Source of the DNA: Microbacterium sp. 67-17
GTDB taxonomy: Bacteria > Actinomycetota > Actinomycetes > Actinomycetales > Microbacteriaceae
NCBI RefSeq assembly: GCF_001898325.1
Contig: NZ_MKTR01000017.1
Coordinates: 1 to 64,000 of the forward strand
Reading direction: 5' to 3'
DNA: 64,000 bases
Shown here: positions 1 to 9,541 of the stretch, piece after piece
Layout of the letters: every line of letters starts with the position of its first letter
Position numbering within the stretch: the first letter of the stretch is position 1
Made by a program: the position numbers and the translations under genes
The notes under the pieces: generated by a model
What the model saw: only the letters and a program-made list of their open reading frames with translations
Databases searched by the model: none
Told to the model about the DNA's origin: nothing

Positions 1-120
1 CGCCGCGCAGCCCTGCCCGCCTGGCTGCACTTCTACAATCACCACAGGCCCCACACTGCGATCGGGAAGCTCCCGCCCATCAGCCGGATCTCAAACAACC
101 TGCCTGGGCAGTACAGCTAA
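1..120 (+). mobile_element. C-terminal fragment of an IS481-family transposase, cut by the window edge
   Basis: The first 39 codons read in frame to a TAA at 118-120. They carry the integrase-core tail typical of IS481 and related DDE transposases: an FYNHHRPH segment (Y-N-x-x-R-P-H) followed by a PP-x-x-R element and a short basic/polar end. The upstream part lies outside the window, so it is unknown whether the element is intact. In related genomes this interval usually separates rpsD from alaS (from memory), so the element probably inserted beside the alaS operon. I could not identify the terminal inverted repeat. Confidence 0.8.
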
Positions 121-155
121 GCACCGTTGCGCGGCGCGCTAAGCCGCGCGCTGGC

Positions 156-183
156 AAGGGCGTCGGGGAGACCCGGCGCCCTT
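156..183. terminator. Hairpin after the transposase gene
   Basis: AAGGGCG (156-162) pairs with CGCCCTT (177-183), and CGGG (164-167) pairs with CCCG (172-175) around a GAGA loop, with one T-G wobble between the two stems. A second short hairpin, GCGCGGC/GCCGCGC, lies just upstream at 129-149. There is no U-tract, as is common for actinobacterial terminators. It probably insulates the downstream promoter from transposase transcription. Confidence 0.5.
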
Positions 184-196
184 CGCTGTTCTCGCC

Positions 197-202
197 TACG
201 AT
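197..202 (+). promoter_or_regulatory. -10 box TACGAT before the small membrane protein and alaS operon
   Basis: TACGAT fits the TAnnnT -10 pattern seen throughout this window. It would start transcription near 209 and leave a leader of about 30 nt containing the purine-rich ribosome site GGAAAGGGAG before the ATG at 238. No clear -35 box is visible. Confidence 0.45.
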
Positions 203-237
203 GGAATGAGCCGCCGTCGCGGAAAGGGAGTGAGCGC

Positions 238-534
238 ATGAAAAACCTGCTGTGGTTCGCACTGGGGCTTGCCGGGGGTTTCGTCGCCGCCCATTACGTC
301 AACAAGGATCCGCGCGGACACGAACTGCTCGCCGAGGTGGATGCGCGTATCTCGCAGTTCACCGACCGGATCGCGGATGCGTATCGTGAGCAGGAAGCCC
401 GGATTGTCGGGATCGTCGAAGATGCCGTGGATTCGGCATCCGCGACCGCCGACGCCGTGACCGAGGCCGTGACGGACGCTGCCGGCGATGCCGCCGACGC
501 AGCGAAAGACGCCGCCAAGAAGCTCACCGACTGA
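238..534 (+). CDS. Small membrane-anchored protein with Ala/Asp-rich tail, function unknown
   Basis: A 98-residue protein. The start was chosen because GGAAAGGGAG precedes this ATG by a proper spacing. Residues 3-20 form one hydrophobic N-terminal segment (LLWFALGLAGGFVAAHYV), followed by a charged stretch beginning NKDPRGHELL and a C-terminal third made of repeating Ala-Asp-Ala/Thr-Glu units that could form a long amphipathic helix or coiled coil. The layout resembles YtxH-type stress or envelope proteins, but I see no family-defining motif. It sits 63 bp upstream of alaS in the same direction and may be the first gene of that transcript. It has no recognisable enzymatic residues. Confidence 0.75.
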   Translation: MKNLLWFALGLAGGFVAAHYVNKDPRGHELLAEVDARISQFTDRIADAYREQEARIVGIVEDAVDSASATADAVTEAVTDAAGDAADAAKDAAKKLTD

Positions 535-597
535 TCTCAATGCGTGCGTGCGTCGCCCGGGCCGGGCGATGCCGTTCACCCGTGCAAAGGAAACCCG

Positions 598-3258
598 ATG
601 AAGACCGCTGAGATCGCCCAGCGCTACCTCGACTACTTCGAGAAGAACGATCACGTCATCGTTCCGAGCGCATCGCTGGTCACCGACGACCCATCACTGC
701 TCTTTACCGTCGCGGGAATGGTGCCCTTCATTCCCTACCTCACCGGGGTCGTTCCCGCGCCCTACCCTCGCGCTGCTGACGTGCAGAAGTGCATCCGCAC
801 CAACGACATCGAAGAGGTCGGCAAGACCGCACGCCACGGAACGTTCTTCCAGATGCTGGGGAACTGGTCGTTCGGCGACTACTTCAAAGCTGGCGCCATC
901 GAATACGCCTGGGAACTGCTGACCTCGCCCGAGTCGGCCGGCGGCCTCGGCTTCGCCGAGCGCGACCTCTGGGTCACCGTGTACGAGGACGATGACGAGG
1001 CAGCCGGGCTCTGGAAGAAGATCGCCGGGCTTCCCGATGAGCGTATCCAGCGCTTCGGCAAGGAAGACAACTACTGGTCGACCGGTCAACCGGGTCCCGC
1101 GGGGCCCTGTTCCGAGATCTATTTCGACCGGGGACCGGCGTACGGCCCGGACGGGGGACCGGCAGTCGATGACAGCCGGTTCACCGAGATCTGGAACCTC
1201 GTGTTCATGCAGTACGCGATCACGAACGTTCGGTCCAAAGTCGATTTCGATGTGGTGGGCGAGCTCCCGCAGAAGAACATCGACACCGGCATGGGCCTGG
1301 AGCGGGTCGCGTTCATCAAGCAGGGCGTCGACAACATGTACGAGACCGATCAGGTGCGCCCTGTGCTCGATCTCGCCGTCGCACTGTCGGGCCGCACCTA
1401 CGGTGCCGTCCACGAGGATGACGTGCGATTCCGCGTTGTCGCCGATCACGTTCGTTCCTCGCTCATGCTGCTCTCCGACGGGGTCCGCCCCTCGAACGAG
1501 GGACGTGGCTACATCCTCCGCCGCCTCATGCGCCGCACGGTTCGTGCGATGCGCCTGCTCGGTGTCGACGCGCCGACGTTCCGCGAGCTGTTCGCCGCGT
1601 CGCGGGATGCCATGGCTCCCGCCTACCCGACTCTCGCTACCGACTACGACCGGCTGGAGTCCGCGGCGGTCGCCGAGGAAGAGACGTTCCTTCGTACGCT
1701 CGCAGCAGGATCGACGATCCTCGATCTTGCTGTGGCTGAGACCAAGAGCTCCGGCAAAGCCGAGATCGCCGGCTCCGAGGCGTTCCTGCTGCATGACACC
1801 TACGGTTTTCCGATCGACCTCACGCTCGAGATCGCCGAAGAGGCCGGTCTGTCTGTGGACCGGGCCGCTTTCGACTCGCTCATGCACGAGCAGCGCGAGC
1901 GCGCCAAGGCCGACGCGAAGTCGCGCAAGCGCGCCATCGCAGATCATTCGGTCTACCGCGAGTTCCGCGCCCTCGGCGAAACGACGTTCACGGGATACAC
2001 CGATCTTGAAACCGAGTCCCGCATCCTCGGGGTTCTCGTGGATGGGGTCTCTGTCGATCGTGCCGCCACCGGTCAGGTGGCCGAGGTGATCCTCGCCGAG
2101 ACGGCACTGTACGCGGAGTCGGGTGGTCAGGTCGCCGACAAGGGAATCATCGTCGGTCCCGGCTATCAGCTCGATGTCATCGATGTGCAAAAGCCGGTAC
2201 CGGGCCTGGTGAGTCACACAGTGGAGGTGACCAGTGGCGAGGTCGCTGTCGGGTTGGCGGCTACCACGATCGTGGATGCCGCCAACCGCCGTGCGGCAGC
2301 ACAGGCGCACTCCGCGACCCACCTCGTTCATGCCGCCCTTCGCGACACGCTCGGGTCATCGGCCACGCAGTCGGGATCGCTGAACCGCGCCGGCTACCTG
2401 CGCTTCGACTTCGCGTGGACTCAGGCTCTTTCTCCTGAGACGAAGTCTGAGATCGAAGAGATCGCAAACAACGCCGTGCGCGACAATCTGCAGGTCACCA
2501 CGCGTGTCCTCGCGCTCGACGAAGCCAAAGAGCTCGGCGCCATGGCCCTGTTCGGGGAGAAGTACGGCGACACCGTTCGGATGGTCGACATCGGCGGACC
2601 GTGGTCGCGCGAGCTGTGTGGTGGCACCCACGTCGCGACGAGCGCCGAAGTTGGCCTCATCAACCTCGTGGGCGAATCCTCGGTCGGCGCCGCCAATCGT
2701 CGTGTCGAGGCGCTCGTCGGCGCTGATGCCTTCCGTGAGCTCGCCGCCGAACGAGCGATCGTCTCACAACTGACCTCGTCGCTGAAGACCCCCCGAGATC
2801 AGCTGCCGGCGCGCATCGCCGAGCTCGCCGCGAACCTCAAGGCAGCCGAGAAGAAGATCGCGTCGCTGCAGGCGAAAGCTCTGAGCGAGCAGGTTCCGGA
2901 CCTCGTTGCCGGCGCTCGTCGTGTGGGCGCACTGTCGGTCATCACCGCCAACCTCGGCCGCACAGGCTCGGCTGACGACCTCAGAGCCGTCGCGCTGAAG
3001 GTCCGCGAGCGACTCGGTTCCGACGCTGCGGTCGTCGCTCTCGGAGGCGAGGTCGATGACCGACCGGTCGTCATCGTTGCCACGACCGACGCGGCACGCT
3101 TGCTCGGCGTGAAGGCCGGCCCCCTGGCAAAGGCTGCCGCGACGACACTCGGCGGTGGCGGTGGCGGACGCGACGACCTCGCCCAGGGCGGTGGCGCCGA
3201 TGTCAGCGCGCTGGCTCGCGCCCTCGATGACGTCGTGGCGGGGCTGCCCCGGCCGTGA
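598..3258 (+). CDS. alaS: Alanyl-tRNA synthetase
   Basis: Charges tRNA-Ala with alanine and hydrolyses mischarged Ser/Gly-tRNA-Ala. The 886 residues match the full bacterial form. The class II catalytic domain shows RHGTFFQMLGNWSFGDYF (from about residue 79), GPAGPCSEI (about 168) and NIDTGMGLERV. The editing domain carries the zinc ligands HSATH (about 571-575) and CGGTH (about 673-677). The C-terminal DHHA1 region ends in a Gly-rich run near GGGGRDDLAQGG. The ATG at 598 was preferred over an upstream in-frame start at 544 because AAAGGA lies at good spacing before it and the protein then begins with the family-typical MKTAEIAQRYLDYF. It overlaps ruvX by 4 nt (GTGA). Confidence 0.98.
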   Translation: MKTAEIAQRYLDYFEKNDHVIVPSASLVTDDPSLLFTVAGMVPFIPYLTGVVPAPYPRAADVQKCIRTNDIEEVGKTARHGTFFQMLGNWSFGDYFKAGAIEYAWELLTSPESAGGLGFAERDLWVTVYEDDDEAAGLWKKIAGLPDERIQRFGKEDNYWSTGQPGPAGPCSEIYFDRGPAYGPDGGPAVDDSRFTEIWNLVFMQYAITNVRSKVDFDVVGELPQKNIDTGMGLERVAFIKQGVDNMYETDQVRPVLDLAVALSGRTYGAVHEDDVRFRVVADHVRSSLMLLSDGVRPSNEGRGYILRRLMRRTVRAMRLLGVDAPTFRELFAASRDAMAPAYPTLATDYDRLESAAVAEEETFLRTLAAGSTILDLAVAETKSSGKAEIAGSEAFLLHDTYGFPIDLTLEIAEEAGLSVDRAAFDSLMHEQRERAKADAKSRKRAIADHSVYREFRALGETTFTGYTDLETESRILGVLVDGVSVDRAATGQVAEVILAETALYAESGGQVADKGIIVGPGYQLDVIDVQKPVPGLVSHTVEVTSGEVAVGLAATTIVDAANRRAAAQAHSATHLVHAALRDTLGSSATQSGSLNRAGYLRFDFAWTQALSPETKSEIEEIANNAVRDNLQVTTRVLALDEAKELGAMALFGEKYGDTVRMVDIGGPWSRELCGGTHVATSAEVGLINLVGESSVGAANRRVEALVGADAFRELAAERAIVSQLTSSLKTPRDQLPARIAELAANLKAAEKKIASLQAKALSEQVPDLVAGARRVGALSVITANLGRTGSADDLRAVALKVRERLGSDAAVVALGGEVDDRPVVIVATTDAARLLGVKAGPLAKAAATTLGGGGGGRDDLAQGGGADVSALARALDDVVAGLPRP

Positions 3259-3728
3259 GCGGATTTCGCCGCGGCATCCGTCTCGCCGTCGACGTCGGGA
3301 AGGTTCGTGTGGGCGTCGCCCAGTGCGATCCTGACGGCATGCTTGCGACGCCGACCGAGACTGTCGCGCGCGGCGACGGCACGATCGGGCGCTTGGCTGA
3401 GCTCGTATCCGATATGGATCCGATCGAAGTCATCGTCGGCCTGCCGATCAATCTGCGGGGAGAACGCACCGCCTCGACCGAAGACGCAGAGGCGTTCGCC
3501 GTCGAGCTGGGTGCCCGGATCACCGTTCCGATCCGGATGCTCGATGAGCGCCTGAGCACGGTCTCGGCGCACAGCGCCCTGCGCGCATCGGGCAAAACCA
3601 CCCGAACTTCTCGTACCATGGTGGATCAGGTCGCCGCCGTCGTGCTGCTGCAGCAGGCGTTGGACATCGAGAAGAGCACCGGCCGCCCACCGGGTGCGCT
3701 ACTACCCCCCGCCGAGGAGCCTGCCTGA
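3255..3728 (+). CDS. ruvX: Holliday-junction-resolvase-like pre-16S rRNA nuclease (YqgF family)
   Basis: A 157-residue RNase H-fold protein. YqgF/RuvX family members process the 5' end of 16S rRNA and were earlier proposed as resolvases. Visible acidic motifs are LAVDVGKVRVGVA near the N terminus, EVIVGLPINLRG in the middle, LDERLST, and the terminal MVDQVAAVVLLQQAL, which together supply the expected Asp/Glu metal ligands. It starts at a GTG overlapping the alaS stop and ends one nucleotide before mltG, so the three genes are almost certainly co-transcribed. The order alaS-ruvX-mltG-aroE is conserved across Actinobacteria. Confidence 0.92.
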   Translation: MSGFRRGIRLAVDVGKVRVGVAQCDPDGMLATPTETVARGDGTIGRLAELVSDMDPIEVIVGLPINLRGERTASTEDAEAFAVELGARITVPIRMLDERLSTVSAHSALRASGKTTRTSRTMVDQVAAVVLLQQALDIEKSTGRPPGALLPPAEEPA

Positions 3729-3729
3729 C

Positions 3730-5346
3730 ATGCCCGACGATTCGTCACCGTTCGACGATCCGTTCGCCGATCTCTTCGGGAAACTCCCGGACGGTCGGTC
3801 GCGCGGGACCGGAGGTGCAGCCTCGGCCTCGTCAGAGCCGTCTGCCCCCACTACCGGCGATCCCACTGACAGCGTCCCCACTACGGACGAACCGCCAGCA
3901 CCGGTTCCAACTTCCGAGGGATCGTCCACGCCGGCTCCGCCGTCACGGCGTGCAGCGCGTGAGGCCCGTGCCGCCGGCACGACCGGCGGCACGCCGTCAG
4001 ATCCTCAGCTCCCCGCACAGCCGACGAGCACGGCTGGCTCCGCCGCGGCAGACGACGATGTGCCGCCGGAGCTGTTCTGGGCCGCGGTCGCAGCGCCGCC
4101 GGCCTCCACCCAAAGCCTCACCTCGACCTCGACCTCGGCCCCTCGCGCGGAGCGTCCCGCGCCGGCACCGACCGGCACCCTCGATGACCTCTTCGCAGGA
4201 GAGCGCACCACGGATGACATCGGCATGACCCCTCCACCGGCAGAACGCCGCCGTCGCCGACGCGGCGGATGGATCGCCCTCATCGTCGTTCTCGTGCTCT
4301 TCGGCGGAGCTGCGGCAGGCGGCTGGTGGGTGTGGTCGACGTACGAGGACAAGATCCGCGAGGTGCTGGGCTGGGAAGAGCCGCAGGAATACGAGGAGGG
4401 GATCGCCACCGGCGAAGCCTTCCTCACGATCGTGTCGGGGGATACCGGCGCATCGATCTCACCCAAGCTCTACGACGCAGGTGTGACGAAGACGCCTGAC
4501 GCGTTCTACGACTACCTCGTCGCCGAAGACCTCAATCCGCCGTTCGTCCCCGGCGTCTTCCGGCTCCAGCAGCAGATGACGTCGGCAGCGGCGCTGGAGG
4601 CGATTCTCGATCCCGCCAACAAGATGGAAAACACCGCGCAGTTGCGCGAGGGACTCACGGTCTATCAGTCGATCCAGATCCTCTCCGACAGCCTCGGAAT
4701 CCCGCTCGAGGACTTCCAGGCCGCAGTGGCCGACCCGGGTCTGTACGGCGTGCCCGTCAATCAAGCTATCGTCGCTGCCGGTGGGCAGCCGCTGGAGGGC
4801 TGGCTGTTCCCCGCGACCTACACCTTCGACCCTGGCGTGACCGCACAGCAGGTCATTCAGACGCTCGTCGATCGCGCGGTCCAGTCCTTGGATACTGCGG
4901 GCGTACCCGTCGACGATCGGGAGCGCATCCTCACCGTCGCATCGATCATTCAGCGCGAAGCCCGTTTTGAGGCCGATTTCTACAAGGTCTCGCGCGTCAT
5001 CCAGAACCGCCTCGATCAGGGCATGAAGCTGCAAATGGACTCGACGGCTCAGTACGGCTACGGCGAGTTGCATGACGGCACAGTAAGTTCATCGGGCGAG
5101 GCTCTCACCGACAACAATCCGTGGAACACGTACGTCATCGATGGACTGCCAGTCGGCCCCATCGCCAACCCGGGCGACCTCGCGATCGACGCGGCGATGC
5201 ATCCTGAGGACGGCCCGTGGCTGTACTTCGTCACGGTGAACCTCAACACCGGCGAGACGGTCTTCACGACCAACTACGACGACCACCTGGCCGCCGTGGA
5301 GCAGTGGCGCCAGTGGTGTACGGACAACCCCGACGCAGGCTGTTGA
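3730..5346 (+). CDS. mltG: Endolytic murein transglycosylase
   Basis: Cuts nascent glycan strands and is thought to terminate peptidoglycan polymerisation at the membrane. The 538-residue protein has a long cytoplasmic N terminus (about 1-175) rich in Pro, Ser, Thr and Ala, one transmembrane helix at about 181-204 preceded by RRRRRR-like basic residues, and a C-terminal YceG domain. The catalytic glutamate is E410 in ASIIQREA, followed by FYKVSRVIQNRL and the MDSTAQYGYG motif. The ATG at 3730 is one base after the ruvX stop; an upstream GTG at 3694 would overlap ruvX and add an untypical leader. The disordered cytoplasmic tail is common in actinobacterial MltG and may be a regulatory target. 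Confidence 0.95.
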   Translation: MPDDSSPFDDPFADLFGKLPDGRSRGTGGAASASSEPSAPTTGDPTDSVPTTDEPPAPVPTSEGSSTPAPPSRRAAREARAAGTTGGTPSDPQLPAQPTSTAGSAAADDDVPPELFWAAVAAPPASTQSLTSTSTSAPRAERPAPAPTGTLDDLFAGERTTDDIGMTPPPAERRRRRRGGWIALIVVLVLFGGAAAGGWWVWSTYEDKIREVLGWEEPQEYEEGIATGEAFLTIVSGDTGASISPKLYDAGVTKTPDAFYDYLVAEDLNPPFVPGVFRLQQQMTSAAALEAILDPANKMENTAQLREGLTVYQSIQILSDSLGIPLEDFQAAVADPGLYGVPVNQAIVAAGGQPLEGWLFPATYTFDPGVTAQQVIQTLVDRAVQSLDTAGVPVDDRERILTVASIIQREARFEADFYKVSRVIQNRLDQGMKLQMDSTAQYGYGELHDGTVSSSGEALTDNNPWNTYVIDGLPVGPIANPGDLAIDAAMHPEDGPWLYFVTVNLNTGETVFTTNYDDHLAAVEQWRQWCTDNPDAGC

Positions 5347-5347
5347 G

Positions 5348-6187
5348 GTGACGCAGCGACGTACGCGTCTGGAGGTCTGGGGTGACCCGATCGAGCACAG
5401 TCGGTCACCCCAGCTCCACGCTGCCGCGTACCGCGCGCTCGGCCTGGATTGGTCCTACGGACGCCGCCGCGTCTCGGCGGAGAGCTTCCCTTCGGAGTTG
5501 CACTCGCTCGACGACGCCTTCCGAGGCCTGTCGGTCACGTATCCACTCAAAGAAGCGGCTTTTGCGGCATCCGTTACCCGCGATGCGCGTGCGGAACTTA
5601 CCGGAGCCGTAAACACCGTTCTGCTGACCGGTGCCGGGCCTTCCGGATTCAACACGGACGTCGGCGGCATCGTCGGGTCTCTCGCCGAGTGCGGAATCAC
5701 CGAGTTGCGTCGCGTCAGGATCGTCGGGGCAGGCGCCACGGCGACATCTGCGCTCGTGGCTGTCACGGAGCTTGGTGCGGACGAGATCGAGGTCGCAGCC
5801 CGGCGGCCTGAAGCTGTCGCCGGGCTCCGCGAGATCGGCGACAGGCGTGGACTCACCGTTCGCGGCGTCCCTCTCGCGCAGCCTGAGCTTGCACCTGTCG
5901 ACCTGACGATCGCGGCGCTCCCCGGCGGTGCTGTGGTGGCTGACGCAGGCGCCGATCGGCTCGCATCGGGCGGTGGGGCGTTGTTCGACGTTGTCTACGG
6001 GCAAGGGATGACGTCCCTGCAGGCCGCCTGGCTCCGCGCCGGTCATCCGATTCATACGGGAGAAGGGATGCTGCTGCACCAGGCGGTGCTGCAAGTGCGG
6101 ATCTTCGTCGGCGGCGATCCGGCAGTGCCACTTCGCGACGAGTCGACTGTTGTCGGCGCGATGCGAGCAAGCCTCATGGGAGACTAG
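5348..6187 (+). CDS. aroE: Shikimate dehydrogenase
   Basis: Reduces 3-dehydroshikimate to shikimate with NADPH. It has 279 residues and starts at a GTG one base after mltG. The substrate-binding EHSRSPQLH, the catalytic lysine K68 in VTYPLKEAA and the aspartate D104 in GFNTDVGG are present. The nucleotide-binding loop is GAGATA in the C-terminal Rossmann domain, a variant of the usual GAGGxA. The C terminus has [12 protein letters not shown], typical of AroE. It stands 4 bp before aroC in a five-gene shikimate run, so the cluster covers every step from DAHP to chorismate except 5-enolpyruvylshikimate-3-phosphate synthase (aroA), which must be elsewhere along with DAHP synthase. Confidence 0.95.
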   Translation: MTQRRTRLEVWGDPIEHSRSPQLHAAAYRALGLDWSYGRRRVSAESFPSELHSLDDAFRGLSVTYPLKEAAFAASVTRDARAELTGAVNTVLLTGAGPSGFNTDVGGIVGSLAECGITELRRVRIVGAGATATSALVAVTELGADEIEVAARRPEAVAGLREIGDRRGLTVRGVPLAQPELAPVDLTIAALPGGAVVADAGADRLASGGGALFDVVYGQGMTSLQAAWLRAGHPIHTGEGMLLHQAVLQVRIFVGGDPAVPLRDESTVVGAMRASLMGD

Positions 6188-6191
6188 ACCA

Positions 6192-7436
6192 ATGCTCCGC
6201 GTGCTCACGGCCGGCGAATCGCACGGCCCCGAACTGGTCGCCGTCATGGAGGGTCTTCCCTCTGGCGTTCCCATTTCCCGCTCCGAAATCCAGGCTGATC
6301 TTGCCCGCCGCAAGCTCGGGTACGGGCGCGGATCGCGCATGAAGTTCGAAGAAGACGAACTCACGATCTCCAGCGGCGTCGTCCACGGGATGAGCCTGGG
6401 CAGCCCAATCGCGCTGCGCATCGCGAACACCGAGTGGCCCAAGTGGGTCGAGGTCATGAGCGCTGAACCCATCGAACTGACCGAGAAGTCGCGCGGTCGC
6501 GGAGCAGCGCTCACCCGTCCCCGCCCCGGGCACGCCGACCTCGTCGGGATGCAGAAGTACGGGTTCGACGAGGCCCGGCCGATCCTCGAGCGGGCAAGCG
6601 CGCGCGAAACGGCCGCCCGTGTCGCGCTCGGGGCCATTGCTCGGGCGTTCCTCGCCGAGCTCGGCATCCGTCTTGTCTCTCACACGGTAGGTATCGGTCC
6701 GGTCGAAGCGCCCCGGGACGCTCCGCTGCCTACGCCCGACGATGTCGAAGCGCTGGATGCCGACCTGATGCGCTGCTTCGATCCCGAGACCTCGGCGCGG
6801 ATGGTCGCCGAAGTCGACGACGCTCGTAAAGCCGGCGATACCCTCGGCGGTGTCGTCGAGGTCCTTGCGTTCGGACTCCCGCCGGGGCTCGGCAGCCACG
6901 TTCACTGGGATCGTCGGCTCGACGGCAAGCTCGCGCAGGCGCTCATGAGCATTCAGGCGATCAAGGGCGTCGAGGTCGGCGACGGCTTCCTGACGGCGCG
7001 GCGCCGGGGCTCGGAGGCTCACGATGAACTGTTCTCGACCGATGGCGGCATCGCCCGAGCCACGGATCGCGCCGGGGGTACCGAGGGTGGCATGTCAACC
7101 GGAACCGTCCTGCGGGTTCGTGCCGGAATGAAGCCGATCGCCACCGTCCCGCACGCACTGCGCACGGTGGACGTGGCATCCGGCGAGACCGCCAGCGCGC
7201 ACCACCAGCGATCAGATGTGTGCGCTGTCCCGGCAGCCGGCGTGGTCGCCGAAGCCATGACAGCGCTCGTGCTCGCTGAGGTCGTACTTGAGAAGTTCGG
7301 CGGCGACAGCGTCGCCGAGACGCGTCGCAACCTGCAGTCCTACCTCGCAGCGATTCCCGCGGCCCTGCGCACGAGCGCAGAAAGCGACGAATCGCTGCTG
7401 GACGCGGCAGTTCTCACCAGCGATGGCCCCCGCTAG
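6192..7436 (+). CDS. aroC: Chorismate synthase
   Basis: FMN-dependent 1,4-elimination of phosphate from EPSP to give chorismate. The 414 residues include all three family signatures: [18 protein letters not shown] at the N terminus, [14 protein letters not shown] followed by [12 protein letters not shown] in the middle, and a Gly-rich [17 protein letters not shown] region. The ATG at 6192 follows GGGAG with good spacing; the frame is open further upstream but the protein then gains an unrelated leader overlapping aroE. Its end overlaps aroK by 14 nt, which suggests translational coupling. Confidence 0.98.
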   Translation: MLRVLTAGESHGPELVAVMEGLPSGVPISRSEIQADLARRKLGYGRGSRMKFEEDELTISSGVVHGMSLGSPIALRIANTEWPKWVEVMSAEPIELTEKSRGRGAALTRPRPGHADLVGMQKYGFDEARPILERASARETAARVALGAIARAFLAELGIRLVSHTVGIGPVEAPRDAPLPTPDDVEALDADLMRCFDPETSARMVAEVDDARKAGDTLGGVVEVLAFGLPPGLGSHVHWDRRLDGKLAQALMSIQAIKGVEVGDGFLTARRRGSEAHDELFSTDGGIARATDRAGGTEGGMSTGTVLRVRAGMKPIATVPHALRTVDVASGETASAHHQRSDVCAVPAAGVVAEAMTALVLAEVVLEKFGGDSVAETRRNLQSYLAAIPAALRTSAESDESLLDAAVLTSDGPR

Positions 7437-7974
7437 TCCGCTCGTTCTGGTCGGCCCCATGGGGGCAGGAAAGACGAGCATCGGGCGTCGCGTTGCCAAG
7501 GCACTGGGCGTGAGGTTCATCGACACGGATGCCGTGGTCCAGCGCGAGCACGGGCCGATCGAGCAGATCTTCGAGATCCAGGGCGAGTCAACCTTCCGCT
7601 CCTGGGAACGTGCGGCGATCCAGGACGCTCTCGGGCGCGGCGGTGCCGTCGTGTCGCTCGGCGGCGGAGCCGTGCTGGATGCCGACACTCGTGCGGACCT
7701 CGCGACATGCGATGTCGTCATGCTCACGGTCGACCCCCGCGTCGTGGCAGTGCGGATTCAGGGAACGGCTCGCCCGCTCCTGTCCGGCGAGGACCCGCTT
7801 GAGCGGTGGCGACGCATCTGGCAGGAGCGTCGTCCCCTCTATGAAAGTGTCGCCGACATCACGATCGACACGTCGACCGGTCCCCTCCAGCACGTCGTGG
7901 ACGAGATCGTGTCGTGGGCGCGCCACCGCACCGAGTCCTCCTATCCACGCGCCACCGGGAAAGAAGAGTCATGA
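7423..7974 (+). CDS. aroK: Shikimate kinase
   Basis: Phosphorylates shikimate at O3 using ATP. The 183-residue protein has the P-loop GPMGAGKT at residues 11-18, the shikimate-binding FIDTD and FRSWE motifs, LGGGAV, and the lid arginines in [19 protein letters not shown]. The start at 7423 lies inside the end of aroC; any later ATG would remove the P-loop. It overlaps aroB by 4 nt (ATGA). In some bacteria aroK and aroB are fused; here they remain separate. Confidence 0.96.
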   Translation: MAPASPLVLVGPMGAGKTSIGRRVAKALGVRFIDTDAVVQREHGPIEQIFEIQGESTFRSWERAAIQDALGRGGAVVSLGGGAVLDADTRADLATCDVVMLTVDPRVVAVRIQGTARPLLSGEDPLERWRRIWQERRPLYESVADITIDTSTGPLQHVVDEIVSWARHRTESSYPRATGKEES

Positions 7975-9047
7975 CCGCTCCGACGACAATCGCCGTTACC
8001 GGCGACAGCCCCTACGACATCACGATCGGTCGCGGCATCCTGGACTCGGTCGGTGCGGCACTCCCGACAGCTGCACAGCGTGTGCTCATCGTGCACCCGC
8101 CGACCCTGTCAGCACAGGCTGAAGAGCTGCGCGGACGCCTACAGGGCGAGCGGCAGGTGCTTCTTGCCGAAGTGCCCGATGCCGAAGCCGGCAAGCGCGT
8201 CGAAGTCGCGGCATTCTGTTGGCAGGTCATGGGCCAGGCGAACTTCACTCGCAGTGACGCCGTCGTCGGCTTCGGCGGGGGAGCGGTGACGGACCTGGCC
8301 GGGTTTGTCGCCGCGACCTGGCTGCGCGGCGTCTCGGTCGTGCAGGTTCCAACGACCGTCCTCGGCATGGTCGATGCTGCAGTCGGCGGAAAGACGGGCA
8401 TCAACACCGCCGAGGGAAAGAACCTCGTGGGCGCATTCTGGCCGCCGGCTGCCGTCGTTTGCGACCTCGATCTCCTCGAGACCCTGTCACGCAATGAGAC
8501 TGTTGCTGGGTTCGCCGAGGTCGTGAAGGCGGGCTTCATCTGGCATCCGGAAATCCTGGAGCTCATCGAGAGGGATCCCGACGCTGCGACAAACCCGGCA
8601 TCCGACGCGTTCCGGCGGTGCATCGAGTTGGCGATCGGGATGAAGGCCCGCGTCGTCTCCGAAGACCTGCGTGAGGCAGGGCTTCGCGAAGTCCTCAACT
8701 ACGGCCACACCCTCGGGCACGCTATCGAGCACACCGAGCGGTATCAGTGGCGCCACGGCGCGGCAATCTCCATCGGCATGGTGTTCGCCGCCGAACTCTC
8801 GCGGCTCGCCGGGCGGCTTTCGGATGACGCCGCCCAGCGGCACCGCGACATCCTGACCACCCTGGGCCTGCCGACCACCTACCGAGCCGGGGCATGGCAG
8901 CAGCTGCTGTCGACGATGCAACGAGACAAGAAGACGCGGGGAAGCATGCTGCGCTTCATCGTCCTTGACGACATCGCCCGCCCTACGGTTCTGCAGGCCC
9001 CCGACGAGTCGCTCCTGTTCGCTGCATACCAAGAAGTGGCGGGGTGA
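7971..9047 (+). CDS. aroB: 3-Dehydroquinate synthase
   Basis: Converts DAHP to 3-dehydroquinate with catalytic NAD+ and a divalent metal. It has 358 residues. The NAD-binding GFGGGAVTDLAGFVAATWLRG, the phosphate-binding PTTVLGMVDAAVGGKTGIN and the metal ligands in AEVVKAGFIW and LNYGHTLGHAIE are all present. The start codon overlaps the aroK stop. It is followed after 26 nt by aroQ, which appears to have its own promoter. Confidence 0.97.
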   Translation: MTAPTTIAVTGDSPYDITIGRGILDSVGAALPTAAQRVLIVHPPTLSAQAEELRGRLQGERQVLLAEVPDAEAGKRVEVAAFCWQVMGQANFTRSDAVVGFGGGAVTDLAGFVAATWLRGVSVVQVPTTVLGMVDAAVGGKTGINTAEGKNLVGAFWPPAAVVCDLDLLETLSRNETVAGFAEVVKAGFIWHPEILELIERDPDAATNPASDAFRRCIELAIGMKARVVSEDLREAGLREVLNYGHTLGHAIEHTERYQWRHGAAISIGMVFAAELSRLAGRLSDDAAQRHRDILTTLGLPTTYRAGAWQQLLSTMQRDKKTRGSMLRFIVLDDIARPTVLQAPDESLLFAAYQEVAG

Positions 9048-9061
9048 GCCAGGCGCACTGA

Positions 9062-9067
9062 TAACGT
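9062..9067 (+). promoter_or_regulatory. -10 box TAACGT, leaderless promoter of aroQ
   Basis: TAACGT is followed by exactly 6 nt and then the GTG start of aroQ at 9074. There is no ribosome-binding site in front of that GTG, so the message probably begins at the start codon. Confidence 0.5.
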
Positions 9068-9073
9068 GCACAC

Positions 9074-9529
9074 GTGACCGCCCGCCGCCTGCTGCTCGTG
9101 AACGGACCGAACCTCAACCTGCTCGGCATTCGCGAGCCCGAGGTCTACGGTCGTGAGACGCTCGCGGACGTCGAGCGGATGACAACGGCTGCCGCAGCAC
9201 AGCGTGGCTTCGCCGTGACGGCGGTGCAGAGCAACCACGAGGGCGTGCTCCTGGATGCTATCCACCAGGCGCGCACGACGTGCGCCGGCATCGTGATCAA
9301 CCCGGGGGGCCTCACGCACACGTCAGTCGTGTTGCGGGATGCACTGGCGGCTGTCGCGCTGCCTGTGGCCGAGGTTCACATCTCGAACGTGTACGAGCGC
9401 GAGGAATTTCGTCATCACTCGTACGTCGCCGACGTGGCCGCAGTCCACGTGATCGGCGAGGGGGTCGCCGGCTACGTGCGGGCGACCGGCCTGCTGATCG
9501 ACATCATCGCTCGCGTCGCAGACGGCTGA
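9074..9529 (+). CDS. aroQ: Type II 3-dehydroquinate dehydratase
   Basis: Dehydrates 3-dehydroquinate to 3-dehydroshikimate as a dodecameric type II enzyme. The 151 residues show VNGPNLNLLGIREPEVYG with the catalytic tyrosine Y25, QSNHEG, INPGGLTHTSV, and the lid/His motif EVHISNVYEREEFRHHS. It completes the shikimate gene run. It lacks a ribosome site but has a -10 box 6 nt upstream, consistent with leaderless translation. In Mycobacterium and many relatives pepQ and efp follow aroQ; here a TetR/dehydrogenase pair intervenes and no pepQ is present. Confidence 0.97.
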   Translation: MTARRLLLVNGPNLNLLGIREPEVYGRETLADVERMTTAAAAQRGFAVTAVQSNHEGVLLDAIHQARTTCAGIVINPGGLTHTSVVLRDALAAVALPVAEVHISNVYEREEFRHHSYVADVAAVHVIGEGVAGYVRATGLLIDIIARVADG

Positions 9530-9541
9530 CGGACCTGAAAA

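Noticed and set aside
694..2331. 545-codon open frame on the - strand, antisense to alaS
   Set aside because: It lies wholly inside alaS, has low-complexity Arg/Glu/His composition and no recognisable family. Long antisense frames are expected in high-GC genes.
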